Below are positions 1-9,978 of a DNA stretch of 64,000 nucleotides, piece by piece. The notes beneath the pieces are model-generated. The model was given only the letters and a program-made list of their open reading frames with translations, did no database searches and was not told the DNA's origin. The stretch is taken from NCBI GenBank assembly GCA_037176885.1, contig JAWWNJ010000002.1, forward strand, positions 124,001-188,000. The letters run 5' to 3'. Numbering within the stretch: the stretch's first letter is position 1; each line of letters begins with the position of its first letter. Source of the stretch: Favolaschia claudopus. Taxonomy: Eukaryota; Basidiomycota; Agaricomycetes; Agaricales; Mycenaceae. The position numbers were made by a program, and so were the translations under genes.

Positions 1-1248
1 TCATAGCCTTGTACTTTTCCTCGTTCTCGAGATAATTAGGGTCGAACTTGAAAACATCTGCCATTCCGTGAGCCTCGTTCAATGAGCGCAAGCAGCAGAC
101 GTACTCAATCCTTCTTGGACCTGCAGCTCCTCCTCGAGCTGTATCTGATGCGTGATTTGCTCATCCTCCTCCACAAGATCCAAACCTTCAGGCAATATAG
201 GATTGTCCTTGTACTTGTCCTTACGGACTTGCATGAGGACTTCAATCATGTACTGCACACGCTGACTGATAGTGCCTTCGTTGAGAACGGCACGGAAGCG
301 CTCGAAGACCTGGGCATTAGCTTTGGGAGAGTTTTCCGACAAGAAGGCGCCGACTTCGCGCATGAAGCCGACCGCGATTTCAATCGAGTCGTCGGTCGGC
401 CTGTCGACTAGAAGCACAACAATTTGGAGGGCAATGATTTCGTGGGCGACGTTCTGGTTGACGAGGTGAGCAATGAAAGTAGTGGTAGAGTGGCAGACAA
501 TCTGTAGTCACGCATACAGTGTGAGGGACATTTTCGCTTTCATGAGATAACCGCGCACCTTGTCATTTCGTTTGAAAGCCCGACGGAACTGGCTCACGAG
601 CCGCACGAATATCAATTCGCCAACCTGAGGAACTTTGGAATTGATGATAGCCACGAGTGCAGCAAAGACGGGGGTGTACGACAAACTAGAGGCTTGCGCT
701 TTCATGAGACTCCGAGCGAATAGTCCACGACCACGAATCAGATTCTCAGCGAAGAGCTCCGGAACGACGGCCTTGATGTTGACAATATTGACTCGATTGA
801 CGATACCAGTAATCGACTTGCGCAAAGCGTCCCAAGCGAGACGTTGGTATTCCGGACTAGCCTTATCCGACGACGCAGCAGCCTGCAGCGCCCTGAGCCG
901 AGCCGGGGGCATGTAGACACCACCCGAGCGCGAGCCCACGAGCTTGGCAAACTCGGCTTGTGCATCGTACTGCGAGTCTTTTGGTTTGTCGACTTTCTCG
1001 AGTTCCATGGCAGCCACGCGCGCAGCAAGCTGACGCTCGCGCTCCGCACGTCGGACAGGGTCGACATCGACGACTTTGGGGACATCCAACCGAGTCACTG
1101 GAGGTGGTGAGCGGGAGCGCCGTCGGGTGGACGGCGGCAGGTCATCGTCCGGGGAGACAGACCTATAAGCAATGAGCAAGAGTGAAGGGAAGAAGCAAGT
1201 TAAAGCTGACCTTTTGCGTTTGTGAGCTGCGCTATCTGGCGAGCTCAT
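1..1248 (-). CDS. CWC22: CWC22, pre-mRNA-splicing factor (partial, 3' end outside window)
   Basis: Spliceosome-associated MIF4G/MA3 protein; in other eukaryotes CWC22 binds eIF4A3 and is needed for exon-junction-complex loading and splicing. Hand-spliced exons on the minus strand: 1248-1211, 1162-559, 501-105 and 57-1 (open). An RS/basic N-terminus is followed by the family hallmark stretch around GGVYMPPARLRALQ. Then comes the MIF4G region (VNIVNIKAVVPELFAENLIRG, QFRRAFKRNDK) and, in exon 3, VQYMIEVL and ILPEGLDLVEED. The last junction gives LNVFKFDPNYLENEEKYK, which matches the conserved CWC22 order. All introns are GT-AG and 45-57 nt. The MA3 domain and C-terminus lie left of the window. 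Identity rests on family motifs I recognise. Confidence 0.93.
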
Positions 1249-1351
1249 CGCCGTAGGCGTTCAAAACAGAGTTTACCTCTGTTGTTCACCGGCACCATCA
1301 AGTTTGACTTTTCGCACGGTTCAGGTTCACTTAGTTCGTGAAGCGCGTTTG

Positions 1352-1800
1352 GAGTCGCAATTTTTTCATAAACCCCCCCGGGGGGGGTTATGAATTCTCG
1401 TTCGAGTTTCTCGCGAAGAACGTTTTGAGTCGCAATTTTTTTCATAACCCCCCCCGGGGGGGGTTTATGGATTTTCGTTCCAGTTTCTCGCGAAGAGCGT
1501 TTTGAGTCGCAATTTTTCGTAACCCCCCTCGGGGGGGTTATGGATTTTCGTCTGAGTTGCTCGTAAAATGTGTTTTGAGTCGCATTTTTTCGTAACCCCC
1601 CCCCCGGGGGGGTTTATGGATTTTCGTGTCAGTTTCTGATGAAACGCGTCTGAGTCGCAATTTTTTCACAACCCCCCCCGGGGGGGTTTATGGATTTTTG
1701 TCTGAGTTGCTCGTAAAATGTGTTTTGAGTCGCATGTTTTCGTAACCCCCCCCCGGAGGGGTTTATGAATTTTGTTCATCTCGCAAATGGGGGGGTTGCG
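1352..1800. repeat. Tandem array of ~75-bp units with C-run/G-run palindromes
   Basis: About six imperfect direct copies of a 73-78 bp unit begin near 1352, 1427, 1505, 1578, 1652 and 1728. Each carries GAGTCGCAATTTTTT, then a run of 6-10 C directly followed by 4-8 G, then TTATGGATTTTCGT and a variable tail (GAGTTGCTCGTAAAA or AGTTTCTCGCGAAGA). The C-run/G-run core is self-complementary and could form a hairpin. Units differ mainly in run length and tail. The array lies between the CWC22 start and the left end of the Plavaka element. No coding potential is evident. Confidence 0.85.
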
Positions 1801-1929
1801 AATTGGCTGGTACGACGCCGAGCACACTGGCGTCGCTAGACATGTTTTTTCACGTTTTCGTGTTCACTGAAGAGTCAGTTTATCGCAAAATTGGCTGCTA
1901 GTACTATATTATCGGCAAAACCGCGCGCC

Positions 1930-1950
1930 CACTGATCAGCAAAAGTGCAA
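1930..1950 (+). repeat. Left terminal inverted repeat of the Plavaka element
   Basis: CACTGATCAGCAAAAGTGCAA. It begins with CACT, as CACTA-superfamily ends do. The inner 16 bases match the inverted right end at 8383-8404 with one mismatch. Confidence 0.7.
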
Positions 1951-2278
1951 CTCGTCTTATTTGATCTTTTCTAAGAGAAAAAGCCCAAAAAGCGAAGAAA
2001 AGCTGAAAAAGCAACAAGAGCTTTTTTATGTCAGGCCCCTTCTCTTTTCTAAGCCAAAAAAGACCTTCTAAGACACATAAAGCTAACATAAGGGAAAGGT
2101 AGAAAAGACGGTCGAAGCAATTTGAAGGCGATTTGATTCTCACGCAATAAATCATTAAATATGTGTGTATTTGTAGGATACGACAAGAGAGGCAAGGACT
2201 AGATATTCGGAACACCCTACAATAGAGCTAGGGCCATATTAAGCATGGAAGCGATGAGATAGACTGAAGTATAGATAT

Positions 2279-4619
2279 TTAATCAGAATCATTGTCCGAC
2301 GGGGGTGTATCCGACTCCGCATCGAAATCCTCGATCTCGATGACGGCGACAGGCTTGGAGCTCTTGCGTGCGGGACGGGAGATAGCAATTGCAGCGTCAA
2401 GGATCTTGGTCCATTGCTTATCAGTCAAGGAATTGACCAATTTCACGACGTTTGACGTCGACTTGAGTTCGAAGGTGACACCGTCCTGGACGACATGTCG
2501 ATCTCCCCAAAGAGCGCGTGAAAACTCGCCATCGCGGGAAGAGGGAGTGACGAGTTTCCCAGTCCGAGAATAGTTGAGGGCGCGGTTGGCCTATATTCCT
2601 CAGTACGAAACATATTGAAGTATAAAATGCACGCACCGCCTGAATGGAGTGAACCAATGCAGTTACGGGCCGTGCCTCGGACGTGGGGAGCTGCGCACTT
2701 GACACGAGGGTTGTACGGCCCGGGGGGTATGCGGATTTGAAGTGCGATGCGAGGGCGTCAATGATTAACGAACCTGCACACAATCCCTGAGTGGCGGCGA
2801 TGAGTGTGGATAAAATGTTAACGGAATTCAAAACGCACCTTGGGGTTGGGAACCGGATCTTTCTTCCCCTTGGCTGCTTGCGGTGAATCCCCCATACCTT
2901 CTTCGCCCCCGCCGCCGTCCACACCCTCTGCTCCGTCCCCAACATCGTTGTCATCGCCAACCTCGACGTCGTAGTATTGACGATAATGGAAGACACGCGT
3001 CTTCGAGCTATGGCGCTGGAGGAGCCAGTCAACCGCACTGGCGCGCTCCTCGGTAGTGTCTAGCTCCCATGCTTTGAAGAGGGACTCGAGCGAGCCTTCC
3101 GCAGCCACTGCAAAATCATGGCGCCATGTCATGACCTTGCCTTGGGACTGGAAGGAACTCTCAGCATTAAGTTAAGTAGATAATTGAAACGCACAAGCTT
3201 GACAACGACAAGTCCCAGTTCTGGGTTTTTCTCCAACGGATACTGAGGGAAAGCCTCACAAAAGACGGTTAGCGGAATGCTACAGATCATACAGGAACAC
3301 ACCTGGCTCCAGATAGCGGCAACATCCTCCCAGGACTCTACGTTGACCCATGGATCACGTACCGCGGCCCATTGAAGGAGGCCAGGCTTGTACTTGGAGT
3401 TGAAGGAAGACCGGATATCGTGAGGAAGATGGGCGAAGGTGATGTCGGATTTCTTGAGGGGTTTCGCGTTAGTACGCCGGGGAACATAGCCCGGGCTCTC
3501 AGTGTCGACGACGCCGGCAATTGCGCGAAACTAAGCAGCGGCGATGAGTGCGGAAGACGAGAAGAAAGAGTGACGTCACAAAGTGACTTACCTTTTCGGA
3601 CTTGAGCTGTGCGCTGGCAGCCTTCTTCTTCCCGCTTTCTTCCTCCCCTTGTACTCCTGCCGCCCACTCGCCCTCGCTACCATCGTCTGCGTCGGAGTCT
3701 ATGCCCGCTGGAGCATCGCTGGAGTCATTGTATTCACTGGCCGGAGGAATGACAACTTCACCGTCACTCGACAAGCCCACATCAACCGACATTGCTGATG
3801 CAGCCGACTTGGAACGACGAGAAGCTTGTTGAGCAGCGGCGGCACTTCTTCCACGCTCCCAGCCATCTCCAAGACCTCCTAGTGCCGCCGCTTTCGACTT
3901 CTTCTGTGGCGGCTCGCTATACAAACAATACATTTAATTTTTTCAGCTTCGTCATCGAAAGCGTTAAACGATAAACATACATTGAGGTAGGTGCTGTCTT
4001 CCTCTTGCTCGAGCCACTATCCGTTGCCCGGGTGGGCTCCAAAGCATCACGCTGGGCAGCAATCTCCCGCTCGAAGGCAGCACGAGCACTTCCCTTGGGA
4101 TCTTTCTTTTTGCGTCCACCGCTTGCTGCATTCGGCGGGTGAGCTTCGTCCTCAGAGGGATCGAGCGGCTCTTCCTCGGCTTCTGGGGATCCACCCTTCG
4201 TATTGGGAGGCGCAGGCGGAACGTACTCGTCGCTGCTATCTCCCTCGAAGGGGTCAGCTTCTGCGTCACATTGTGAGTAAATAAGAAGCGAGTGCGAGAG
4301 GCATTTTCTCACCGGGCGCCGCTTCTGCCGGTTGGGGTCGCGGTTTGTGCACGCGTTTTGTAGGGTGGGTGGGCGGATGGTTGGCTGCGGAGTCGCCCTG
4401 CAAGTCAACGACTTCTTTTTCGAGTTGGCGCTGGGCGGCCTTCTTCAGCCCGTTCTTGCGTTTTGACGAAGCAGCTTGCTTCTTGGCGGCTTTTTCTTGT
4501 TTCTCTTGTTGCACCTGCTCACTGGACTTCCGTTCGGGGTTTTGATCTGGCTTTCCGGGGTGTTTTGCACGATTCGTGCGTAGTACGAATCCCAGCGGCG
4601 GTAGCGGCGGAGGCGGCAT
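2279..4619 (-). CDS. Second (accessory) gene of the Plavaka element, unknown function
   Basis: Seven exons: 4619-4313, 4260-3981, 3916-3592, 3530-3195, 3147-2839, 2786-2637, 2590-2279; 672 residues. The start at 4619 (MPPPPLPPLGFVLRTNRAKHPG) was chosen because upstream codons in this frame look non-coding. Residues 1-100 are Lys/Gln/Ala-rich and probably coiled; residues ~100-290 are acidic and Ser/Pro-rich with basic patches such as RRSKSA. A more ordered half follows (KSDITFAHLPHDIRSSFNSK, WAAVRDPWVNVESWEDVAAIW, FPQYPLEKNPELG, VTFELKSTSNVVKLVNSLTD). I recognise no named domain. Similar-looking hypothetical proteins occur in Agaricomycete genomes. Being inside the TIRs and divergent from the transposase suggests an element-encoded accessory protein rather than a host gene; that is inference. 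Confidence 0.7.
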
Positions 4620-4878
4620 GGGGAGGCAGAAGAGAATTCGACGTGGCGTGACTTGAATTTTTTCGCTCCAAGTCACACTCTGATGCAGCCTCCGATCCTC
4701 GCTTAAGGCGACGCGCGTCGTCTTCAAACACGGCTGTCTTGGCCCGTGAGTCGACATGGTTTCCGGAAAAACGGAGAATTATACGTCCGCATTTTTACGC
4801 CTCCAGCATTTAGAGTGACTTGGTGCCTTGAAGCAATTGCGGAGTATCCGAGTCTCATTGCTGTCGTCTTGCACTTCA
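4620..4878. promoter_or_regulatory. Divergent promoter region inside the Plavaka element
   Basis: Only 259 bp separate the start codons of the minus-strand accessory gene (4619) and the plus-strand transposase (4879), so both must be driven from here. I see no convincing TATA box. Core elements cannot be placed by eye. Confidence 0.5.
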
Positions 4879-7800
4879 ATGTCTGCACGCACATTCAAGC
4901 CTGCCGCCTTTCCGTGTACCTTCCCGCTTTGCAAACGCCGCTTCAAAACTCCTACGGGTCTAACCAATCACAAAAACACTGCACATCTTCCTCAACCCAT
5001 ACCCGCCGCGACCGTCTATCAACCCCCACCACCGGAAAACGAAGACGAACCATTTCAGCCACCCTCTCCTCAATCTGATGCACGCCATACTCCACCCCCT
5101 CGAATTCCACCACCGGATCGCCAAGGCACTCAGATTCAGTACCATCCTATCATTGACGGTCAGTCTTTTTGTCGTGCTTCCAAAGCTTCACTTATCTGAA
5201 TTTCTACAGGTACACCTTGTGATAGGGAGGGATTTGACTTACCTCCCGGCGCTCCGGCTCCACCATGGGATGAGCGCGCGGCTGATGACTTCTCTCCCTT
5301 CGAAAATCGAGCTCAATTTGAGCTTGGGGAGTTTCTTTACCGTGATGAGGAGATGGCGGGCGCTCGGGTAGACCGTTTGACTCAGATTCTCGCCGCATAC
5401 TACCCCGAGCAAGACCCGCCTTTCGCTGATCGCAACGATCTGTACAGCACGATCGACGCGATTCAGCAGGGGGATATTCCTTGGGAGTCGTTCACTGTCA
5501 CCTACACCGGTCCTCTCCCTGAGACGGGAAATATTCCGGCGTGGATGACAGAGAAATACGAGGTGTGGTTTCGTTCGCCGCTTGGGATTTTTGAGCGCCA
5601 GCTTGCGAATCCGGATTTCAAGGACGAGCTTGATTGGGCTCCAAAGCGCATATTTCGCGACGGGAAGCGGCAGTTTGTGGACTTATTTTCTGGGAATTGG
5701 GCTTGGGAGCAAGCGGTGAGTTTTCATCTTTATTTCTTCAATCTTTCTAGTGCTGAGACTCCGACAGGACAAGCTTGCTGAGGACGAAGACAATCACGGT
5801 GCGCTGTTTGTCCCCGGCGTATTCGGGAGCGACAAAACTACGGTTTCAGTCGGCACCGGCAATACGGAGTTTTATCCGTTCTACGGCGGAGTCGGCAATG
5901 CTACCAATGCGTTGCGGCGCGCACATCGTGAAGGAATAAGTCTTATGGCTTTTTTAGCCATACCCAAAAGTGCGTGGCAGCTTCCTCTCCCTTTTCGCGC
6001 GAAAGCTCATCCCTTTTCAGCCACACGGGATCATTCTGGGAGCGCTGCTTTCCGAAAGTTTCGACGACAGCTTTTCCATACCGCCCTCCACCGAATCCTT
6101 ACGTGCCTTAAGCCCTACATGACCAAGGCACGAATTACTCGTTGCGCGGATCGTCACTTTCGCCGCGTCATTTACGGGCTCGGCCCATATATTGCCGACT
6201 ATCCAGAGCAGGCGCTGCTGGCGTGTATAGTTCAAAACTGGTGTCCTCGGTGAGTTTTCCATTAGTTTTCTTCGTTTGCTAGCACCCTCGCTCATGAATT
6301 TACCAGCTGTCTTGGCCCTTCCCACGATCTCGACCAAGCTGGGAGTATGGCTCGATCTCATGGGCTAACAGATGATTTGCTAGATGCTTTCACTCTGAAG
6401 GAGCTGTGGGATGACTTTGGCATCGTTGGTGACCTCGTAGTACGTCGTAAACGCCGTCCCTTTCCACCCTCAATTAAATATGCCTCGCAGCCCTTTACTA
6501 CCGGATTCCCGCGCGCCGATATCCATGAACTCCTGACGATGGATCTTCTTCACCAGATTATCAAGGGTACATTCAAGGATCACGTCGTCGAGTGGGTGGA
6601 AGCGTACATCCGCGCACATCACGAGAAAGCTGAGGCAGACAGGATTCTTGCTGACATTGACCGTCGGTACGTTTTAAGGCTCTTCAATTCTGCTAAGGTA
6701 TTCATTTCACTCAGGATCGCCGTGACTACTCCTTTTCCCGGCTTGCGACACTTCCATACAGGACGCGGCTACAAACAATGGACCGGTAACGACTCAAAAG
6801 GGCTCATGAAGGTGCGTTCTTTGTTGACGTTGTTTGTCGCATTCTAACGCACACATCAAAGGTATACCTTCCCGCTATCGCAGGGCATGTCCCGAGCGAC
6901 GTTGTGAAGGCTGTCGCAGCCGTCATTGAGTTCTGCTACCTCGTCCGCCGCTCTGTCATTGACGAGGACACTCTGGTCGCTGTCGACACCGCTGTTTCCG
7001 ATTTTCACAAATATCGAGAGGTCTTTCGCGACGCTGTGCGTCCCGAGGGATTCTCACTACCTCGTCAGCATTCCATCGTCCATTACTGCCCCCTCATGCG
7101 ACTCTTCGGTGCGCCAAACGGGCTTTGCTCGTCAATTACAGAGTCGAAGCACATCAAGGCAGTGAAGAAGCCGTACCGACGCTCAAACCATAACCAGCCG
7201 CTGGGTCAGATGCTGGTCACGAACCAGCGGCTTGATAAACTTGCCGCAGCCCGCGTCGATTTTACCGAGCGCGGGATGTTGTCGGCTCCGCTGCTACCTA
7301 ACCCCGAACCCCCGGCACCAACCCCAACTCCAGCACCCAACGCAGACGATGAGAACAATGATAACGGCGGCGTGGATGGCCCAACGCATATGGGAGAAGT
7401 CAAGCTCGCCAAGAAATATGGTATGTGCTGTGTGCGTGTTTATATTTACTAACTAACAGTTGTCTAAAGTGCGGCGGGTACCTCGCGACGTCGATGCGCT
7501 GGGCTTGTACATGGGACAGCCTCGTCTCTGTGAGCTCATACGCCGCTTCTTGTACGACCAGCTCCACCCCAATGCCAACATATCCGGGGCGCGAGTCAGT
7601 TTAGACCGCTGCCCCGTCTTCTCCGAGCGGGTCTTCCTTTATAGCTCTGCAAGGGCTACGTTCTACGCTCCGAGCGACATCAGCGGGGTGGGAGGAATGC
7701 GCTTCGAACGCATTCGTGCGACGAAGTCGTGGTACCGCGGCCCGGCTCGGTACGACTGCGTCTTCCTTGAGCATGATACAGAGGCACCGGGGTTTCGTGG

Positions 7801-8137
7801 GCTGCACGCCGCACGCGTGTTTATGTTCTTTCGCTTCAAATATCAAGGTGTAGACTACCCCTGTGCCTTGATCCACTGGTTTTCAGCGCGAGGGGATGCA
7901 CCAGACCCCGACACTGGCATGTGGATTGTTACTCCGGACACCGTGCGTGGCGGCGATGCCCCGAGTCTAGAGGTGGTACATGTGGACTGCCTGTTGCGGG
8001 GCGCACACCTTATTGGTGTGGCGGGCCGAGATTATATCCCAATCCACGACTTTGCTTTTTCGGATTCACTGGATGCTTTCAAAGCATTCTATGTCAATAA
8101 ATATGCAGACCATCATGCCCACGAGATCGCATTCTAA
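4879..8137 (+). CDS. Plavaka-family transposase
   Basis: Eight exons: 4879-5158, 5210-5715, 5768-5969, 6021-6249, 6307-6666, 6715-6811, 6862-7420, 7470-8137; 966 residues with no internal stop. Residues 1-40 hold a C2H2 zinc finger (C-x4-C, then HKNTAH; FPCTFPLCKRRF), a likely DNA-binding finger. Family blocks follow in order: KYEVWFRSPLGIFERQLANPDFKDELD, FSGNWAWEQADKLAEDEDNHGALFVPG, VSVGTGNTEFYP, AIPKTTRDHSGSAAFRKFRRQLFH, RRVIYGLGPYIADYPEQALLACIVQNWCPRC, DLLHQIIKGTFKDHVVEW and HYCPLMRLFGAPNGLCSSITE. These match Plavaka transposases, an RNase-H-fold cut-and-paste group. The 3' end stops ~250 bp before the right terminus. The intact frame means the copy could still be active. Confidence 0.92.
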
Positions 8138-8382
8138 TTACTTGTGGCGTATATATGTAGTATTCAATGAAATAGACGTGTTTCTTCTTCAGTTTTTCTC
8201 GAAGTCCTGTGAAGCAAAAAACAAGATGTTGAGCGACTCAAAGGGTTCGGAAGTCAAAAGCTAGGAAGTAATTAAGCCCACAAAAGGTGGAATAAGCCAA
8301 AAAAGCGGGAAAAGTGAAAACCTAAAAAAGGCAAAAGTCACAAAAAGGTGACGAAAGGGCGCTGAAGCTCGCGGAAAAGGAC

Positions 8383-8404
8383 TTGCCCTTTTGCTGATTG
8401 GCAG
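8383..8404 (-). repeat. Right terminal inverted repeat of the Plavaka element
   Basis: On the minus strand this reads CTGCCAATCAGCAAAAGGG then CAA, matching the left end over ATCAGCAAAAG(T/G)GCAA. The outermost 5-6 bases differ between the two ends. Confidence 0.65.
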
Positions 8405-8871
8405 ATGCTACTCCCATCCACCATAGCCTTGACTCCGCCAGCCTCTCATGCTCTCAGTTCGGCCTTTGAAATTGTGCAGCCCATGCTCAGTAGCTAAGAA
8501 CCCTCCGATGATGATAGTGTCAAGAGACGCATGGACTGCTAAAAGTAAATATCTTCAAAGCGTCGGAATGAATGGCTGCTGGTCCTCAGAATTTCAATAT
8601 TTCTCGACTTCAGTCCTCTTCAGTGAAGTTTTCCGAATTAGTTGCTTCATTCTCCTTCGCCGCCGTGATCATCTTCGCTGAGGTTCACAGAAAACAAAGG
8701 AAACCTTCCTTCGCCTCGCAGTATGAACGTTGGAAGGCGATCCTCGGGAATCATCCACAAATTTGAACCGTGAGAAAGCCGCCTTCATCAAGCCTCGCTT
8801 CCAAAGGGGATAAGTATAAGCTCCCTCAGCCCCTGCTCTTCACCCCCATCTCCCCCATCCACACTTCCCCC
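8405..8871. other. Intergenic: Plavaka right flank and FUR1 upstream region
   Basis: No coding potential. From about 8760 to the FUR1 start the plus strand becomes strongly C/T-rich (CACCCCCATCTCCCCCATCC), a common feature of fungal promoters and 5' leaders. Nothing else stands out. Confidence 0.5.
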
Positions 8872-9978
8872 ATGGCCACCGCCACCGCCCTCGCGCCCGT
8901 CCCTCCACCCCAACCCGCCACAAACCACTCCCAAATGACCCCCCTCCCCCCCTCCGTCTTCACCCTCCCCCAAACCGCCCAACTCGAAGCCCTCTACACA
9001 ATCATCCGCTCAAAAGACACCACCCGCGGCGACTTCCTCTTCTACTCCGACCGCATCATCCGCCTCCTCGTCGAAGAAGGCTTGAATCACCTCCCCGTGG
9101 TGAAGAAAATCGTGGAGACGCCCACGGGCGCGACGTACGAAGGTGTCGGATTCAAGGGTAAAATCTGCGGCGTGTCGATTTTGCGTGCAGGCGAGGTACG
9201 CACGCGTGTTCTCTATGCTTACCGCGTGTTTGCTTGACGCTTGCCGTAGGCGATGGAAGCTGGATTGCGCGAAGTTTGCCGCAGCGTGCGCATCGGGAAG
9301 ATTCTCATCCAGAGGGTGCGCATTCCCATCTACGCTAATCATCATCTTTTTTCAACACATTGCATCGCATAGGACGAGGAAACGGCTCTACCGAAATTGT
9401 TCTACTCCAAGGTTCTATCTCACCACTGGCTCCTTTCCTCCGATGGTTGAACTGGGGTCCCTAGTTCCCGCAAGACATTGCGGAACGCTACGTTCTCCTC
9501 CTCGACCCAATGCTCGGTGCGATAAATTCCGAAGTCTTCAATATCCTCGTCACTCATTGCATTTACATCCCATCCAGCCACCGGCGGCTCGGCCATGAAA
9601 GCCGTCGAAGTGATCATGGACCACGGCGTCCCAGAAGACCGCATCATCTTCATAAACCTCGTCCTCCACCTCCCCTCTTCCCATCCCATCCCATCTTCCT
9701 AACAACCCCTCCAGATCGCCTCCCCAGAAGGCCTACGAAACTTCTGCACAAAGTACCCACAGCTCAAAGTGGCGAGTCGTCTTCATTCCTTCGCTTCACT
9801 CACATGCCAATGTGTATTACTATATACCAGATCACAGGCTGGATAGACCTCGGCCTGAACGAAAAAGCGTACATCATCCCCGGTCTCGGGGATTTCGGCG
9901 AGAGGAGGTAAGTAAAGTGTGCGCTCCCTGCGATTGTAAATCGCTGCTTACACCTACCTCTCAAGGTACTGTGAATGA
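8872..9978 (+). CDS. FUR1: Uracil phosphoribosyltransferase
   Basis: Converts uracil and PRPP to UMP in pyrimidine salvage (cytosolic). Eight exons: 8872-9195, 9250-9315, 9373-9411, 9465-9516, 9578-9660, 9715-9768, 9831-9907, 9966-9978; 235 residues, a normal fungal length. The spliced protein shows YSDRIIRLLVEEGLNHLP, GVSILRAGEAMEAGLREVC, RIGKILIQRDEETALPKLFY, then the PRPP loop region LLLDPMLATGGSAMKAVEVI and the uracil-binding C-terminus YIIPGLGDFGERRYCE. The start ATG follows a C/T-rich leader and lies in CCCCATGG context. Residues 1-25 are Pro/Ala/Thr-rich and probably disordered. All introns are GT-AG and very short. The gene follows the Plavaka right end by about 470 bp; no functional link is implied. 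Confidence 0.96.

Larger units (their letters stand above)
1930..8404. mobile_element. Plavaka-type DNA transposon, two genes, ~6.5 kb
   Basis: Left end CACTGATCAGCAAAAGTGCAA (1930-1950) and the reverse complement of the right end (8383-8404) share ATCAGCAAAAG(T/G)GCAA. Both subterminal zones are purine-rich with AAGCC(C)AAAAA(A)GCG motifs. Inside are a spliced, intact Plavaka transposase (plus strand, 4879-8137) and a divergent second gene (minus strand, 4619-2279), start codons 259 bp apart. Plavaka is a fungal branch of the CACTA/CMC superfamily. I found no clear target duplication, so the outer few bases of each end are uncertain. Confidence 0.75.

Noticed and set aside
1352..1800. CRISPR-like repeat array
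   Set aside because: Units are contiguous diverged tandem repeats without unique spacers, in a eukaryotic genome without cas genes.
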